This document shows, piece after piece, positions 9,921-19,134 of a stretch of DNA of 64,000 bases. Within the stretch, counting starts at the first letter, position 1. Each line of letters starts with the position of its first letter. The stretch covers positions 62,001 to 126,000 of the forward strand of contig NZ_MVJN01000001.1 of assembly GCF_003265995.1 (NCBI RefSeq), written 5' to 3'. The stretch is from Legionella quinlivanii (GTDB lineage Bacteria > Pseudomonadota > Gammaproteobacteria > Legionellales > Legionellaceae). The position numbers and the translations under genes were made by a program. The notes below the pieces were generated by a model. The model worked only from the letters and a program-made list of their open reading frames with translations. It ran no database searches and had not been told where the DNA came from.

Positions 9921-10005
9921 CGTCTTTGCGAACGAAGTGAAGCAATCCAGATCGAAGCTTGAACAAAGTGATGAGCTGGATTGCTTCACTTCGTTCGCAA
10001 AGACG
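9921..10005. repeat. Palindromic intergenic repeat, family B copy 1
   Basis: Two perfectly complementary 30-base arms, the left beginning cgtctttgcgaacgaagtga and the right ending in its reverse complement, flank a 25-base centre. A degenerate copy occurs at 33995-34061. It lies between the large protease-domain gene and tRNA-Leu and could act as a terminator-like hairpin in RNA. Confidence 0.9.
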
Positions 10006-10062
10006 ACATGTTAGTTGCTTGTTCTATTTAGGGTTATTCTTTGAAATATTTTTCAAGAAGCA

Positions 10063-10090
10063 TTGTTTCCAAAGATTTCTTTGTTATAAT
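10063..10090 (+). promoter_or_regulatory. Sigma-70 type promoter of tRNA-Leu
   Basis: TTGTTT at 10063-10068 and a perfect TATAAT at 10085-10090 are separated by 16 bases, and the -10 box lies 11 bases before the mature tRNA 5' end. Position and quality make it the likely tRNA promoter. Confidence 0.7.
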
Positions 10091-10101
10091 CAGTCTCGCG
10101 T

Positions 10102-10188
10102 GCCGGGGTGGCGGAATTGGTAGACGCGCCGGATTCAAAATCCGGTGGTGGTGACACCGTGTGGGTTCGAGTCCCACCCTCGGTACCA
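10102..10188 (+). tRNA. tRNA-Leu, anticodon CAA
   Basis: The 87-base sequence folds as a class II tRNA with an acceptor stem GCCGGGG paired to CCTCGGT, an anticodon stem CCGGA/TCCGG enclosing TTCAAAA with anticodon CAA, a long variable arm, a T arm GTGGG-TTCGAGT-CCCAC, and an encoded 3' CCA. It reads leucine UUG codons. The first acceptor pair is a G-U wobble. Confidence 0.96.
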
Positions 10189-10284
10189 AAACATCAGATT
10201 TTCCTCTTAAAAGACTTCAAGACAGTTTCTTAACCATTGATACCCCTTTCTGCAACCACAGATTGAAAGAGGTATTCTTGCTGA

Positions 10285-10668
10285 CTATGGCTTCGCCATC
10301 TCCGAGCTCAAACGATCGTCATCATACACTACAAAACAATGGTTTGATTCATCACAATTTAAAGAGACCGTATTTCCGGGATTAACTGGGGAGGCAATCA
10401 CCCCATTTTCACAAGTTATTTCAAACACCCCGCCCTGGCCTATTGCAGGATTGAGTTTAATACGGAATTTACCAGAACTTATAGTGGATACATCTGCCAT
10501 CACTAAGTGCGTACAGCCATTATAGCTAGAGCAATCTGCTGTATTTTTGAGAGTATAAATGCCCTGCCAATGCCCTGGAATTTTGCTGCAATTATCATTC
10601 GGCTCCGCACCGAAGCTTAGGGAAAGCGGAAATGAACAAAAGAGAAGAGCCAAACTAAACTTATTCAT
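10285..10668 (-). CDS. Small secreted protein of unknown function
   Basis: The 127-residue product starts with a clear signal peptide ending near SLSFGA, followed by about 107 residues with six cysteines (NDNCSKIPG, ADCSSYNGC, FEITCENG, SLNCDES, HCFVVYDDD) and short beta-strand-like segments. AGGATGAATA precedes the ATG. It could be a periplasmic or type II-secreted beta-rich protein; no family recognised. It lies downstream of ampG on the same strand with a 30 bp gap, so it may be co-transcribed. Confidence 0.65.
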   Translation of the reverse strand: MNKFSLALLFCSFPLSLSFGAEPNDNCSKIPGHWQGIYTLKNTADCSSYNGCTHLVMADVSTISSGKFRIKLNPAIGQGGVFEITCENGVIASPVNPGNTVSLNCDESNHCFVVYDDDRLSSEMAKP

Positions 10669-10698
10669 TATTCATCCTTGTAATAGTTAAAAACCGCA

Positions 10699-11943
10699 TT
10701 AATGAGCAATACTTAAATCGCTGACTGTTTTCCCATTTTCCAATCGGGTCTGATCTCTGATTAACAGTAAAAACGGGATAAAACCCAGGGCAAAAATAAA
10801 GGAAAATTTATAGAGTCCTACCCATCCTGCCTGCATTTGCAGTAAAGCGGCTATGGGCCCTGAAAAGGTTCTCGGCAATGTCGATAGAGCAACCAGAAGC
10901 GAAAACTGAGTAGCCGTATATTGGCGATTCACCAGACGCATAAACAATGCGACCAGGGCCGTAGAGCCCATGCCTGCGGCAAAATTGTCCAACACAACCG
11001 CCGTTGCGAATAAGGTCAGATTTTTTCCGACTACAGCCAGGGCGAGAAATAATAAATTCGTCAGTGCTTGTATAATACCAAAGGCTAATAAAGCCTGATA
11101 TAAAGGCCAGCGCAACAGAATAAAGCCTGCAGCTAATCCACCAAGTAAAATCGAACTGATTCCCAGCATTTTATTAATATAGCCAATAGTATCCAGCGAA
11201 AATCCCAAGCCCTGGATCAGGAATGGCATGACAATGCCGCTTGTTGTGGTGGTGAAAGCTTCACCCAGCTTATAAAATAAGATAAATAGAATTAAGGGAA
11301 TAATGCCCCGGCGATGCCATAGTTCTTTCAATGGCTCGAGAAATGATTGAACAAAGGTCGGTTGACTACTTATTGATTGCGATGGCTCTGGACTCCATAA
11401 TGTGGCAGCTATGCCAACCAGCATGAGCAATCCCATAATTCGGTAAGTTAAGCTCCAACCGAGGTGACTCGCCATAACCAGTGCCAATCCACCGGCAATT
11501 AATAAAGCAAGACGATATCCAAAAACAGCCAGTGATGCGCCGAGTGCATGCTCACTTTCTCGCAAATATTCAGTTCGGTGCGCATCAATCGCTATATCCT
11601 GCGTCGCTGAGAAAATGGCTATGAGGAATGCAAGCAAAGCCATCAACTGCGGCGATTGATTGGGTTGGCACCAGGCCATTAAATTAAATGCGGCTAATAA
11701 CAATATTTGTGTTAACAAAATCCAGCTTCGGCGTTTGCCAAGGAAACACAGCGAATAGCGATCCAGCAAAGGCCCCCATATAATGCGGTAGACGTAAGGC
11801 AAACCAACCAGACTTAATAATCCAGTGGCTAGCACAGACATTCCTGTATCAGCAAACCAGGCTTGCAAGGTGCTGGTGATTAATGCCAGAGGGAGACCGG
11901 AAGAAAACCCTAGCAGGAAAATAATGAACAGGCGTTTATTCAT
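10699..11943 (-). CDS. ampG: MFS muropeptide permease, AmpG type
   Basis: This 414-residue protein has about twelve hydrophobic helices. The N-terminus reads FIIFLLGFSSGLPLALI, followed by TLQAWFADTGM and WGPLLDRYSLCFLGKRRSW, the AmpG signature. AmpG imports GlcNAc-anhydroMurNAc peptides from the periplasm for murein recycling and can influence beta-lactamase induction. Length is slightly below the E. coli protein but normal for shorter AmpG homologues. The ribosome binding site is poor. A small secreted protein gene follows on the same strand. Confidence 0.88.
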   Translation of the reverse strand: MNKRLFIIFLLGFSSGLPLALITSTLQAWFADTGMSVLATGLLSLVGLPYVYRIIWGPLLDRYSLCFLGKRRSWILLTQILLLAAFNLMAWCQPNQSPQLMALLAFLIAIFSATQDIAIDAHRTEYLRESEHALGASLAVFGYRLALLIAGGLALVMASHLGWSLTYRIMGLLMLVGIAATLWSPEPSQSISSQPTFVQSFLEPLKELWHRRGIIPLILFILFYKLGEAFTTTTSGIVMPFLIQGLGFSLDTIGYINKMLGISSILLGGLAAGFILLRWPLYQALLAFGIIQALTNLLFLALAVVGKNLTLFATAVVLDNFAAGMGSTALVALFMRLVNRQYTATQFSLLVALSTLPRTFSGPIAALLQMQAGWVGLYKFSFIFALGFIPFLLLIRDQTRLENGKTVSDLSIAH

Positions 11944-12007
11944 CCTGGTGTGACACTCTTAGAAAATGGATCCCGCGAGCAAGCCCAAAGTTATCAACCC
12001 ATCACCC

Positions 12008-12090
12008 CTACGCCCTGCGGCTTGTCCGCAGGGTCCAGAGTTTCTCTATGAGTCTTCTGGATCCCTCGGACAAGCCGAGGGACGTAGACG
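12008..12090. repeat. Palindromic repeat, family C, composite
   Basis: The stretch contains the inverted motifs ccctgcggcttgtccgcagg and ccctcggacaagccgaggga around a 30-base centre, with flanking tacg/cgta. A further related fragment, gggacaagccgcggtacgta, follows at about 12131-12151. A similar single unit is at 22862-22890. It occupies the gap between ampG and the end of mip. Confidence 0.75.
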
Positions 12091-12175
12091 CTAGGAGCAG
12101 ACTCTGTTTTCAGAGATGTGCAGATACCTATGGGACAAGCCGCGGTACGTAGACAACTCTGCCTAAACAGATAGT

Positions 12176-12877
12176 TTAAGCGGCGGCCTTTTTTACGGAA
12201 ATCAAATGAATTTTGAAAATCAGGGTTTCATTTGGACCAATAGGACCACCCACACTGCGTGGGCCATAGGCCAGAGCTGAAGGAATGTAGATTTCCCATG
12301 TAGAGCCAGCAGGCATTAACTGTAACGCTTCAGTCCATCCTGGAATTACTTGAGAAACTTTGAAGGTAGCAGGTTTGCCAGACTTGTCGGTGCTGTCAAA
12401 TACCTGACCGTCAATTGTCTTACCAGTGTACTCAACAGTCACGGTATCATCTTTAGCCGGTTTGGCACCGCTTCCAGTTTCAATAATTTTGTATTGAAGT
12501 CCGCTGGGTAAACTGACAACGCCTTCTTTAGTTTTATTCTGGCTTAAAAAGGCTTCACCTTTGGATTTATTTTCTTCAGATTTTTTGCTGAATTCCGCAT
12601 TTCGCTTGGACATCAGATCTTTTTGAAATTTGTTCAGCACTTCTTTCATCTGATCGTCTGTCAGCATCAGTTGGCTGCCTGCCATACCATCCTGTAAGCC
12701 TTTTGCCATTGCTGCGGGATTAACTTCAATTCCTTGCTTTTTGAAATTTTTACCCAAATCAGCACCAATACTGTAGGATAATTTATCCATGTCAGTAGAT
12801 AGAGTCACATCGGATGCAGCAATAGCAGTGGACATAGCCAAACTCATGGTAGCTGCAGCGACCAGTTTCATCTTCAT
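12176..12877 (-). CDS. mip: Macrophage infectivity potentiator, FKBP-type peptidyl-prolyl isomerase
   Basis: Mip is a surface-exposed homodimeric prolyl isomerase that supports early intracellular infection and tissue invasion. The 233-residue product has a signal peptide ([20 protein letters not shown]), an N-terminal dimerisation part with [15 protein letters not shown], a long linking helix (about residues 80-125), and a C-terminal FKBP domain with [21 protein letters not shown] and [14 protein letters not shown]. The match to remembered L. pneumophila Mip is close throughout. The ATG at 12877 follows AAGGGGATTGTTT; the frame opens nine codons earlier. It is transcribed from its own gap, divergent from sdaA. 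Confidence 0.97.
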   Translation of the reverse strand: MKMKLVAAATMSLAMSTAIAASDVTLSTDMDKLSYSIGADLGKNFKKQGIEVNPAAMAKGLQDGMAGSQLMLTDDQMKEVLNKFQKDLMSKRNAEFSKKSEENKSKGEAFLSQNKTKEGVVSLPSGLQYKIIETGSGAKPAKDDTVTVEYTGKTIDGQVFDSTDKSGKPATFKVSQVIPGWTEALQLMPAGSTWEIYIPSALAYGPRSVGGPIGPNETLIFKIHLISVKKAAA

Positions 12878-13110
12878 AAACAATCCCCTTTTATTCTTGG
12901 ACAAGAATCTAATTCAAAGCTTATTGACCATTCGTTTTACGTCTCAAAACAAACATCAACAACACCTGGTTAAAATGCCCATTCATTCTGCCTAAGTTTT
13001 CATGAAATTTCCAGTCAATGAAAAATATTTACCTTAGAGTAGCTTGCCTATTGTTTGCTGCACAATTTCCTTCTAAACTTGCCATAATTGCACCATCTTA
13101 GGTAAATAGA

Positions 13111-14487
13111 ATGAGTATCAGCCTCTTTGACTTATTTTCCATTGGAATTGGACCGTCCAGTTCCCATACTGTCGGCCCTATGTCCGCTGCTAATGAATTT
13201 CTCAAGCTACTCGATGAAAAGAAGTTGTTCGGCGACACTGAGCGTGTTCTTATTGAACTCTACGGCTCTCTGGCCCTGACAGGCAAAGGTCATGGCACGG
13301 ATAAAGCCATTTTAAATGGACTGGAAGGGAAAACTCCTGATGGTGTCGTGCCGGAAACTATGGTTCCGCGCATGCGTGAGATTATTAGCTCTCAACGGCT
13401 TAATCTGGCGGGAGTCAGGGAAATTAATTTTAACGATACCAGTGATTTTCTTTTTCTACAGAAAGAATTACTGCCTCGACACAGTAATGGAATGCGTTTT
13501 ACAGCCTTTGGAACTGAGGGGGCTGTGCTTTGCAGTCAGGTTTATTATTCTATCGGCGGAGGCTTCATCAGCACTGAGGAAGACTTTGATAATACAAGCT
13601 CTGATGTAACCCCGGTCCCCTACCCCTTTGATAATGCCTTTGAGTTGTTAGCTCTTTGCCGGGAAAATCAGTTGTCGATTGCCGAACTTATGATGGTGAA
13701 TGAGCTTACCTGGCGTGACAAACATGCGGTTCACGCAGGTATCCTTGCAATTGCCAAGGTTATGAATGAGTGCATAGAAAATGGCTGCCGTCATCCCGGG
13801 ATTCTTCCCGGAGGGTTACAGTTAAAGCGTCGGGCACCAGAGCTTTACCAGAAGTTAATCAAACACCAGGGCGTTCCAAGTGTGTTTGAGCAGTCAGACA
13901 TTATGAACCGTCTTAATCTTTATGCGATGGCGGTTAATGAAGAAAATGCGGCTGGCGGCCGTATTGTTACCGCCCCTACGAATGGTGCAGCGGGGATTAT
14001 ACCAGCGGTATTGCGTTATTTTCAGGAAGCACACACAAAATTAAGTAAGGAAGATATTTATACTTATTTTCTGACCGCAGCAGCTGTCGGAATCCTTTAC
14101 AAAAAAGGAGCATCCATCTCTGGGGCCGAGGTAGGATGTCAGGGCGAAGTGGGAGTTGCTTCTTCTATGGCGGCCGCAGGTATTACCGCAGTATTAGGTG
14201 GCACCCTGGAACAAATTGAAAATGCGGCTGAAATCGCGATGGAGCACCACTTGGGAATGACCTGCGATCCCGTTCTCGGTCTGGTCCAGATTCCTTGTAT
14301 TGAACGCAACGCAATGGGAGCTGTAAAAGCAGTTAATGCGTCCCGCATGGCTTTAATTGGTGATGGCCAGCATCAGATCTCACTCGATAAAGTTATCAAA
14401 ACCATGAAACAAACCGGTATGGATATGCAAACTATCTATAAGGAAACCTCAATGGGCGGTTTGGCTGTAAGTCTTCCCGAGTGTTAA
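13111..14487 (+). CDS. sdaA: L-serine dehydratase (L-serine ammonia-lyase), iron-sulfur type
   Basis: Converts L-serine to pyruvate and ammonia; serine is a main carbon source for Legionella. The 458-residue single-chain enzyme opens with [18 protein letters not shown], the SdaA signature. The cluster-ligand cysteines lie in [20 protein letters not shown] and IPCIERNAM, consistent with a 4Fe-4S site. The protein ends in SLPEC: a C-terminal cysteine is known in the L. pneumophila enzyme structure to occupy the active site as an internal inhibitor. The gene stands alone, divergent from mip. Confidence 0.96.
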   Translation: MSISLFDLFSIGIGPSSSHTVGPMSAANEFLKLLDEKKLFGDTERVLIELYGSLALTGKGHGTDKAILNGLEGKTPDGVVPETMVPRMREIISSQRLNLAGVREINFNDTSDFLFLQKELLPRHSNGMRFTAFGTEGAVLCSQVYYSIGGGFISTEEDFDNTSSDVTPVPYPFDNAFELLALCRENQLSIAELMMVNELTWRDKHAVHAGILAIAKVMNECIENGCRHPGILPGGLQLKRRAPELYQKLIKHQGVPSVFEQSDIMNRLNLYAMAVNEENAAGGRIVTAPTNGAAGIIPAVLRYFQEAHTKLSKEDIYTYFLTAAAVGILYKKGASISGAEVGCQGEVGVASSMAAAGITAVLGGTLEQIENAAEIAMEHHLGMTCDPVLGLVQIPCIERNAMGAVKAVNASRMALIGDGQHQISLDKVIKTMKQTGMDMQTIYKETSMGGLAVSLPEC

Positions 14488-14507
14488 GCTTTAACCAGTT
14501 AATCATT

Positions 14508-14537
14508 CCAGCCTAAGGTTTGCAGCCTTAAGGCTGG
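14508..14537. terminator. Hairpin between convergent sdaA and tilS
   Basis: CCAGCCTAAGG and CCTTAAGGCTGG form an 11-base-pair stem with one bulged A and a seven-base loop, between the converging ends of sdaA and tilS. There is no strong T-run on either side, so its efficiency as a factor-independent terminator is uncertain. Confidence 0.5.
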
Positions 14538-14542
14538 AGGAT

Positions 14543-15832
14543 TTAAATAACTCGGCTCTCAATTTTAAACGTAAATGGTAAATCTTTCTGATAAAAAGAA
14601 TCCGAGATAGCATATCCAACAACCATTGCTAACTCCTGATTAATATACAATAAAGGGATCCTATCCCTTTGCCATTGGGGGATTCCCCATTCCTGAAATA
14701 ATTTTTTAAGCGTTTTGGATTGGCCATGAATTTTCACTCGTTCACCGCCTTGGCGAAATCTGATTTCTATGACATCACCTTCCAATACACGAACCCCGCT
14801 GTTAAAAGGCTCAGCAGCAATTGAGATAGAATCAATAACCAGCGGTTCAGGAAAGTTATCCCAGGAGAGTCCTGATAATTTTCCCGTCGGTTTATTTATC
14901 ATTAAATAGAGCGCCTTCCTGTAGCGCCGCAGGGCAACCTCTCCCCAGCTGACTATCGGAGTCGCATCGTCTCGGCTAAATAATAGCTCTGAGCCAATTC
15001 GATTAAATGTCAGGACATCCGGCATAAGGACCTGATTTTGTCTAAGCCAATAGCGAATGATATTATTCAGTCGTTCGCTATTGAGACAGAGAAGATCGGC
15101 ACAGTCCAGCACTTGAGACGGCTTGTTAAGCTTCGGGCAATCACTCAAAGCTAATTGATCAAGCAAGTCTTGAGCCTGCTGACAATGCCTGGCCGTGCGA
15201 ACTAAATTATCATCTACCCCAGGCCATCGTTCTCTGATTAAAGGCAATAGACTATGGCGCAGATAATTTCTTGAAAAATGCGTTTCCTGATTGCTTTCAT
15301 CATCCACCCAGCTCAGCTTGTGACTTATCGCATAACGCTCAATCTGCGCTCGCGTATAATCCAGTAAAGGCCTGAACAGTAATCCCTTGCCCAAAGAACG
15401 CCAGGCTGGCATGGCAGACAACCCATCAATGCCTGCCCCACGAAATAATTGCAAAAGAAGTGTCTCTGCCTGATCATCGCGGTGATGCCCGAGCAAAAGG
15501 CAAGTATTACTCTCTGATAATGCGGAAAACAGTTCATAACGTTTTTCCCGAGCAGTTTTCTCAATATTCGATGAGTTATTCAAATGCACATGATTAACAA
15601 TCAATGGAATATCATGCCGCTTGCAGAATTGTTCGCAATGCAGCTTCCATGTATCGGCATTGGGACTTAGTCCATGATGAACGTGAACAGCGGTTAGCTT
15701 TGCTTTAAGTTGAGGAATTTTTGCTAAAGCATAGAGCAATACGGTTGAATCCAGCCCACCGCTGAACCCTGCATATAGCTTGTCAAAGGGTTCAAGCAGT
15801 GGGCTGATGAAATCGAAATCCAGGCTAATCAC
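14543..15832 (-). CDS. tilS: tRNA(Ile)-lysidine synthase
   Basis: TilS attaches lysine to C34 of the minor tRNA-Ile so that it reads AUA. The N-terminal N-type ATP pyrophosphatase motif [10 protein letters not shown] is at about residues 23-32, and [14 protein letters not shown] and [13 protein letters not shown] follow, as in TilS. Residues beyond about 350 form the C-terminal domain ([20 protein letters not shown]). At 429 residues it is full length. Translation must begin at GTG (15832), eight bases inside the end of accA, which suggests translational coupling with accA. Confidence 0.95.
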   Translation of the reverse strand: MISLDFDFISPLLEPFDKLYAGFSGGLDSTVLLYALAKIPQLKAKLTAVHVHHGLSPNADTWKLHCEQFCKRHDIPLIVNHVHLNNSSNIEKTAREKRYELFSALSESNTCLLLGHHRDDQAETLLLQLFRGAGIDGLSAMPAWRSLGKGLLFRPLLDYTRAQIERYAISHKLSWVDDESNQETHFSRNYLRHSLLPLIRERWPGVDDNLVRTARHCQQAQDLLDQLALSDCPKLNKPSQVLDCADLLCLNSERLNNIIRYWLRQNQVLMPDVLTFNRIGSELLFSRDDATPIVSWGEVALRRYRKALYLMINKPTGKLSGLSWDNFPEPLVIDSISIAAEPFNSGVRVLEGDVIEIRFRQGGERVKIHGQSKTLKKLFQEWGIPQWQRDRIPLLYINQELAMVVGYAISDSFYQKDLPFTFKIESRVI

Positions 15833-16775
15833 AGGCTCCCATTGCCATGAATTTGTTGTAACGCTCCTCCAGAAGGGTTTTAAGAGGCATTTTTTTCAAG
15901 TGTTCGAGCTCTTCAACCAGAATACTTTTAAGTCGGCCTGTCATCGCCTCGAGATTACGATGAGCTCCCCCCAGTGGTTCTTTGATAACCTGATCAATTA
16001 AACCCAGTTCATAAATGCGCTCAGCGGTGATTCCCATTGCCCTGGCTGCTTCACTGGCTTTAGCCGCATCTTTCCACAGGATGGATGCACAGCCCTCGGG
16101 TGAAATTACCGAGTAAATACCAAATTGCAGCATTAGCACCCGATCGCCCACACCAATTGCCAGGGCCCCGCCAGAACCCGCCTCACCCGTCACTGTACAA
16201 ATAACAGGCGTTTTCAGCTTCGCCATTTCCAAAAGATTTCGGGCAATCGCTTCTGACTGGTTGCGCTCCTCTGCTCCAATACCCGGGTAAGCACCTGCAG
16301 TATCAATAAATGTGAAAATAGGCAGATTAAATTTTTCGGCCATTTTCATCAGCCGCAAGGCCTTACGATATTCCTCAGGGCGTGCCATTCCGAAATTACG
16401 ATACACCTTCTCCTTGGTTCGCTTTCCTTTCTGGTGGCCTAATACCATAACTGGCTCACCATTTAAACGAGCCAGGCCGCCTATAATTGCTGGGGCGCAG
16501 GAATAATGACGGTCTCCATGAAGCTCCTGAAAGTCAGTAAAAATATGTTCAATATAATCCGTAGTTTGCGGTCTGAGAGGATGTCTGGCCAGCTGAGCGA
16601 TTTGCCAGGGCTCCAGATTAGAGAAAATGCCCGCCATTAACTCTTCACACTTGCTTTCAAGGCGCGTGATTTCTTCACTTAAATTGATTTCAGTGTCACC
16701 GACCATGCGCAGTGCCTGAATCTTTTGGTTCAATTCTTCGATGGGCTGCTCGAAATCCAAAAATTGTCGACTCAT
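15825..16775 (-). CDS. accA: Acetyl-CoA carboxylase carboxyltransferase subunit alpha
   Basis: AccA with AccD transfers carboxyl from biotin to acetyl-CoA, giving malonyl-CoA for fatty-acid synthesis. The 316-residue protein has the family start [13 protein letters not shown] and the core motifs [39 protein letters not shown] and [15 protein letters not shown]. It overlaps tilS by eight bases. The divergent genes downstream of its promoter, a phosphopantetheinyl transferase and birA, act in the same pathway. Confidence 0.97.
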   Translation of the reverse strand: MSRQFLDFEQPIEELNQKIQALRMVGDTEINLSEEITRLESKCEELMAGIFSNLEPWQIAQLARHPLRPQTTDYIEHIFTDFQELHGDRHYSCAPAIIGGLARLNGEPVMVLGHQKGKRTKEKVYRNFGMARPEEYRKALRLMKMAEKFNLPIFTFIDTAGAYPGIGAEERNQSEAIARNLLEMAKLKTPVICTVTGEAGSGGALAIGVGDRVLMLQFGIYSVISPEGCASILWKDAAKASEAARAMGITAERIYELGLIDQVIKEPLGGAHRNLEAMTGRLKSILVEELEHLKKMPLKTLLEERYNKFMAMGACD

Positions 16776-16855
16776 TAATTACTCGTTGGCGAATTAAAAG
16801 GCATGCGTTATGATAACCCTAACTGCTTCCAGACGCTACCCATTGAATCATCTGA

Positions 16856-17593
16856 ATGAGTGAATTCCAGATTAAACCGATGTCATTAAAGGATTGTTCT
16901 CTTCAGGAATCCAGAATAGATATCTGGGAATTTCCTCTATCCAGCTATCCAGAAAATAGCTTACAGCTTTTAGACGACACCGAGCTTGAACGAGCGAGGC
17001 GCTTCCTGTTTGAAAAACACCGCCGACGCTTCATTGCCTCACACGCAGCGCTGCGCCTTATTCTAGCCCGCTATCTGCAAATCCCTGCGGGACAAATCGA
17101 GTTTATAAAGGGGATTCATGGAAAACCGGCAGTCAAACATTTCACAGAAATTGAGTTTAACCTCAGTCATTCGGGTGAAATCGGGTTATTGGGAATAGGC
17201 AGCAAACACCCATTGGGAATTGATATTGAACAATTCTCTGCCCGCTCACTAAAGGGATTGGCTAATTACGCATTTTCCCCGGAAGAGGTTCAGGAACTTA
17301 ATCGGGTGCCAAAGTTACTGCAAGTCCTTACTTTTTTTAAAATATGGGCTAAAAAAGAAGCATTTATCAAGGCGTCGGGTCTTGGACTCCATTACCCTAC
17401 TCAGAGTTTCTCTGTTCCTGTATTTAAAGATCATGCTGAAATTTTCGATTCGCTGCATCAGAAAAACTGGCTGATGAACTCCTTCTTGCCTCATACGGGT
17501 TATGCTGCTGCGCTTTGCTATGAACCCGCCATTGTAACACTGCGCGGACAAAAATTGAAAAAACTGGAATGGCTATTAAATGAGAAGTTCTGA
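16856..17593 (+). CDS. 4'-phosphopantetheinyl transferase, Sfp/Gsp type
   Basis: Moves phosphopantetheine from CoA onto carrier proteins. The 245-residue protein has the HGKPAV and FNLSHSG motifs, the Mg-binding GIDIEQ motif at about residue 120, and FKIWAKKEAFIKASGLGL, the W-x3-KEA-x3-K signature of the Sfp class. Its partner could be the fatty-acid acyl carrier protein or a polyketide/peptide synthetase; the neighbours accA and birA favour fatty-acid metabolism. The ribosome binding site is weak, so the exact ATG is somewhat uncertain. Its end overlaps birA by 14 bases. Confidence 0.9.
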   Translation: MSEFQIKPMSLKDCSLQESRIDIWEFPLSSYPENSLQLLDDTELERARRFLFEKHRRRFIASHAALRLILARYLQIPAGQIEFIKGIHGKPAVKHFTEIEFNLSHSGEIGLLGIGSKHPLGIDIEQFSARSLKGLANYAFSPEEVQELNRVPKLLQVLTFFKIWAKKEAFIKASGLGLHYPTQSFSVPVFKDHAEIFDSLHQKNWLMNSFLPHTGYAAALCYEPAIVTLRGQKLKKLEWLLNEKF

Positions 17594-18578
17594 TATAAAA
17601 ATGTTTACTTCCTTACAGCGGCAAATTCTGCATTTGCTTGCCGATGGAACTTGCCAAAGCGGCGAATACCTGGCCAGGCAGTTTGGTGTATCAAGAACTG
17701 CCATCTGGAAACAAATCCATCAGTTGACTCTATCAGGACTCCCAATTGAATCAATTCCAAAACAGGGATATCGCTTGCTAAAGCCTTTTATTCCCCTTGA
17801 TAAAGAAAAAATTTTAAGCCAACTTCCAGGACATTTAAAAAATGAAACCACTGTCTATCAATTTAGTGAAATTGACTCAAGCAATCGCTTTTTAAAAGAT
17901 CTGCCGATACAAAAAAATCTGACTATTTGCTGTACTGAAAAACAAACACAGGGACGCGGGCGTTTCGGACGCACCTGGGCCTCCCCTTTTGGAGAGAATA
18001 TTTATTTATCGGTTCGCTGGGAAATGTACGAATCGCTTTCTCGCTTATCAGGATTAAGTCTTGCTGTCAGTCTCGGAGTAGTTCGTGCACTGCATAATGC
18101 CGGTGTTCAGAATGAGATACAGATAAAATGGCCGAATGATTTAATATGGCAAGGCAAAAAACTCGGTGGCATCCTTATTGAAATGATTGCTGAATCTCAC
18201 AGCAGCGCATCGGTTATCATCGGTATTGGAATTAATGTGAATACAGATCCCAAAGAGAGTAATTTATCAGATAATCCCTGGTGCTCTCTTCTGGAAACAG
18301 GCGGTCAATATTGGGACAGAAACCGATTGATTGCAGAAATTGTAAGCACTCTGGATCAGGATATTGAGCGTTTTTTAAAAAATGGGTTTTCAAGCTTTTT
18401 GCCCTTATGGAATCAACACGATTATTTGCGTGGTAAAACCATCACTGTGCAGCAATTCAATTCACGGATTACCGGGGAAGCCTGCGGCATTGATCCTTAT
18501 GGGCAATTGTGTCTGCGTGACAATGAAGGTCTGATACATTATTTATCGTCTGGAGATACGAGCTTGAGTGGTTTTTAA
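17580..18578 (+). CDS. birA: Bifunctional biotin--[acetyl-CoA-carboxylase] ligase / biotin repressor
   Basis: BirA activates biotin to biotinyl-AMP and attaches it to the AccB carrier protein. The N-terminal winged helix (SGEYLARQFGVSRTAIWKQI, about residues 24-45) indicates DNA binding and repression of biotin genes. The ligase core has QGRGRFGRTWASP, KWPNDL and KLGGILIEM, then a C-terminal SH3-like domain. At 332 residues it is the full two-domain form. The start may be 17580, overlapping the upstream gene, or the ATG at 17601; neither has a clear ribosome binding site. Confidence 0.93.
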   Translation: MRSSDIKMFTSLQRQILHLLADGTCQSGEYLARQFGVSRTAIWKQIHQLTLSGLPIESIPKQGYRLLKPFIPLDKEKILSQLPGHLKNETTVYQFSEIDSSNRFLKDLPIQKNLTICCTEKQTQGRGRFGRTWASPFGENIYLSVRWEMYESLSRLSGLSLAVSLGVVRALHNAGVQNEIQIKWPNDLIWQGKKLGGILIEMIAESHSSASVIIGIGINVNTDPKESNLSDNPWCSLLETGGQYWDRNRLIAEIVSTLDQDIERFLKNGFSSFLPLWNQHDYLRGKTITVQQFNSRITGEACGIDPYGQLCLRDNEGLIHYLSSGDTSLSGF

Positions 18579-18588
18579 GGGGGGTTTG

Positions 18589-18614
18589 TCCCGAGCTACT
18601 CTATTCACTCGGGA
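18589..18614. terminator. Possible hairpin terminator between convergent birA and csrA
   Basis: TCCCGAG at 18589-18595 pairs with CTCGGGA at 18608-18614 around a 12-base loop. It sits just after the birA stop and before the csrA stop. No T-run follows, so the call is tentative. Confidence 0.35.
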
Positions 18615-18640
18615 ACGGATGACTGCGAGGAAATCCGGTT

Positions 18641-18838
18641 TTATACAGCTTCTTCACTACTATCGGTTGACTCTTTTTCTTGCTGGATGCGTAAATAAAT
18701 TTCTTCACGATGAACGGAAACATCTTTAGGAGCATTGATTCCCAGTCTGACCTGGTTACCTTTCACGCCAAGAACAGTGATATTTACATCATCACCAATG
18801 ATTAGAGTTTCACCAATACGGCGAGTTAATATTAACAT
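18641..18838 (-). CDS. csrA: Carbon storage regulator CsrA
   Basis: CsrA binds GGA motifs in mRNA leaders and represses transmission-phase traits during Legionella replication; its action is relieved by the RsmY/RsmZ RNAs through LetA/LetS. The 65-residue protein shows the family sequence [18 protein letters not shown], with the RNA-binding [18 protein letters not shown] near residues 31-48, and matches the main Legionella CsrA. An AGGGAG site lies nine bases before the ATG. The 296-base gap upstream presumably carries its promoters. Confidence 0.97.
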   Translation of the reverse strand: MLILTRRIGETLIIGDDVNITVLGVKGNQVRLGINAPKDVSVHREEIYLRIQQEKESTDSSEEAV

Positions 18839-19036
18839 GCTTTAAATCTCCCTAATTTGTATATTCCCACCCGTTCCATAGAAAGCACTCTTCCATGTGG
18901 GCTTCGTAATATACAGTTTGTACAAAAAACAATCTTATATTGTCTGGATAAGTTTATACCAGAATTCTTAACGAAATATTAAGAAACTAAAATTTTATAA
19001 ATTAATTACTGCCCCCGCTCTGCAGGAACAGAATTA

Positions 19037-19065
19037 TTCTGGAATCCGGGTGGGCAATTCCAGAA
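19037..19065. terminator. Inverted repeat between wecA-like gene and csrA
   Basis: TTCTGGAAT at 19037-19045 and ATTCCAGAA at 19057-19065 form a perfect nine-base-pair stem with an 11-base GC-rich loop. It could end transcription of the wecA-like gene, which stops at 19135, or act in the csrA upstream region. There is no strong T-run on either strand. The rest of the 296-base gap is AT-rich with no gene that I can see. Confidence 0.4.
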
Positions 19066-19134
19066 AAGACTATTTCTCTTTCTAATTATATGACAAATAA
19101 ACAAAAAAATCTTTGCAGTGACAGAAACGGGTAA

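Noticed and set aside
10102-10188. Attachment site duplication of the tRNA-Leu 3' end
   Set aside because: I found no second copy of the 3' end and no integrase in the window.
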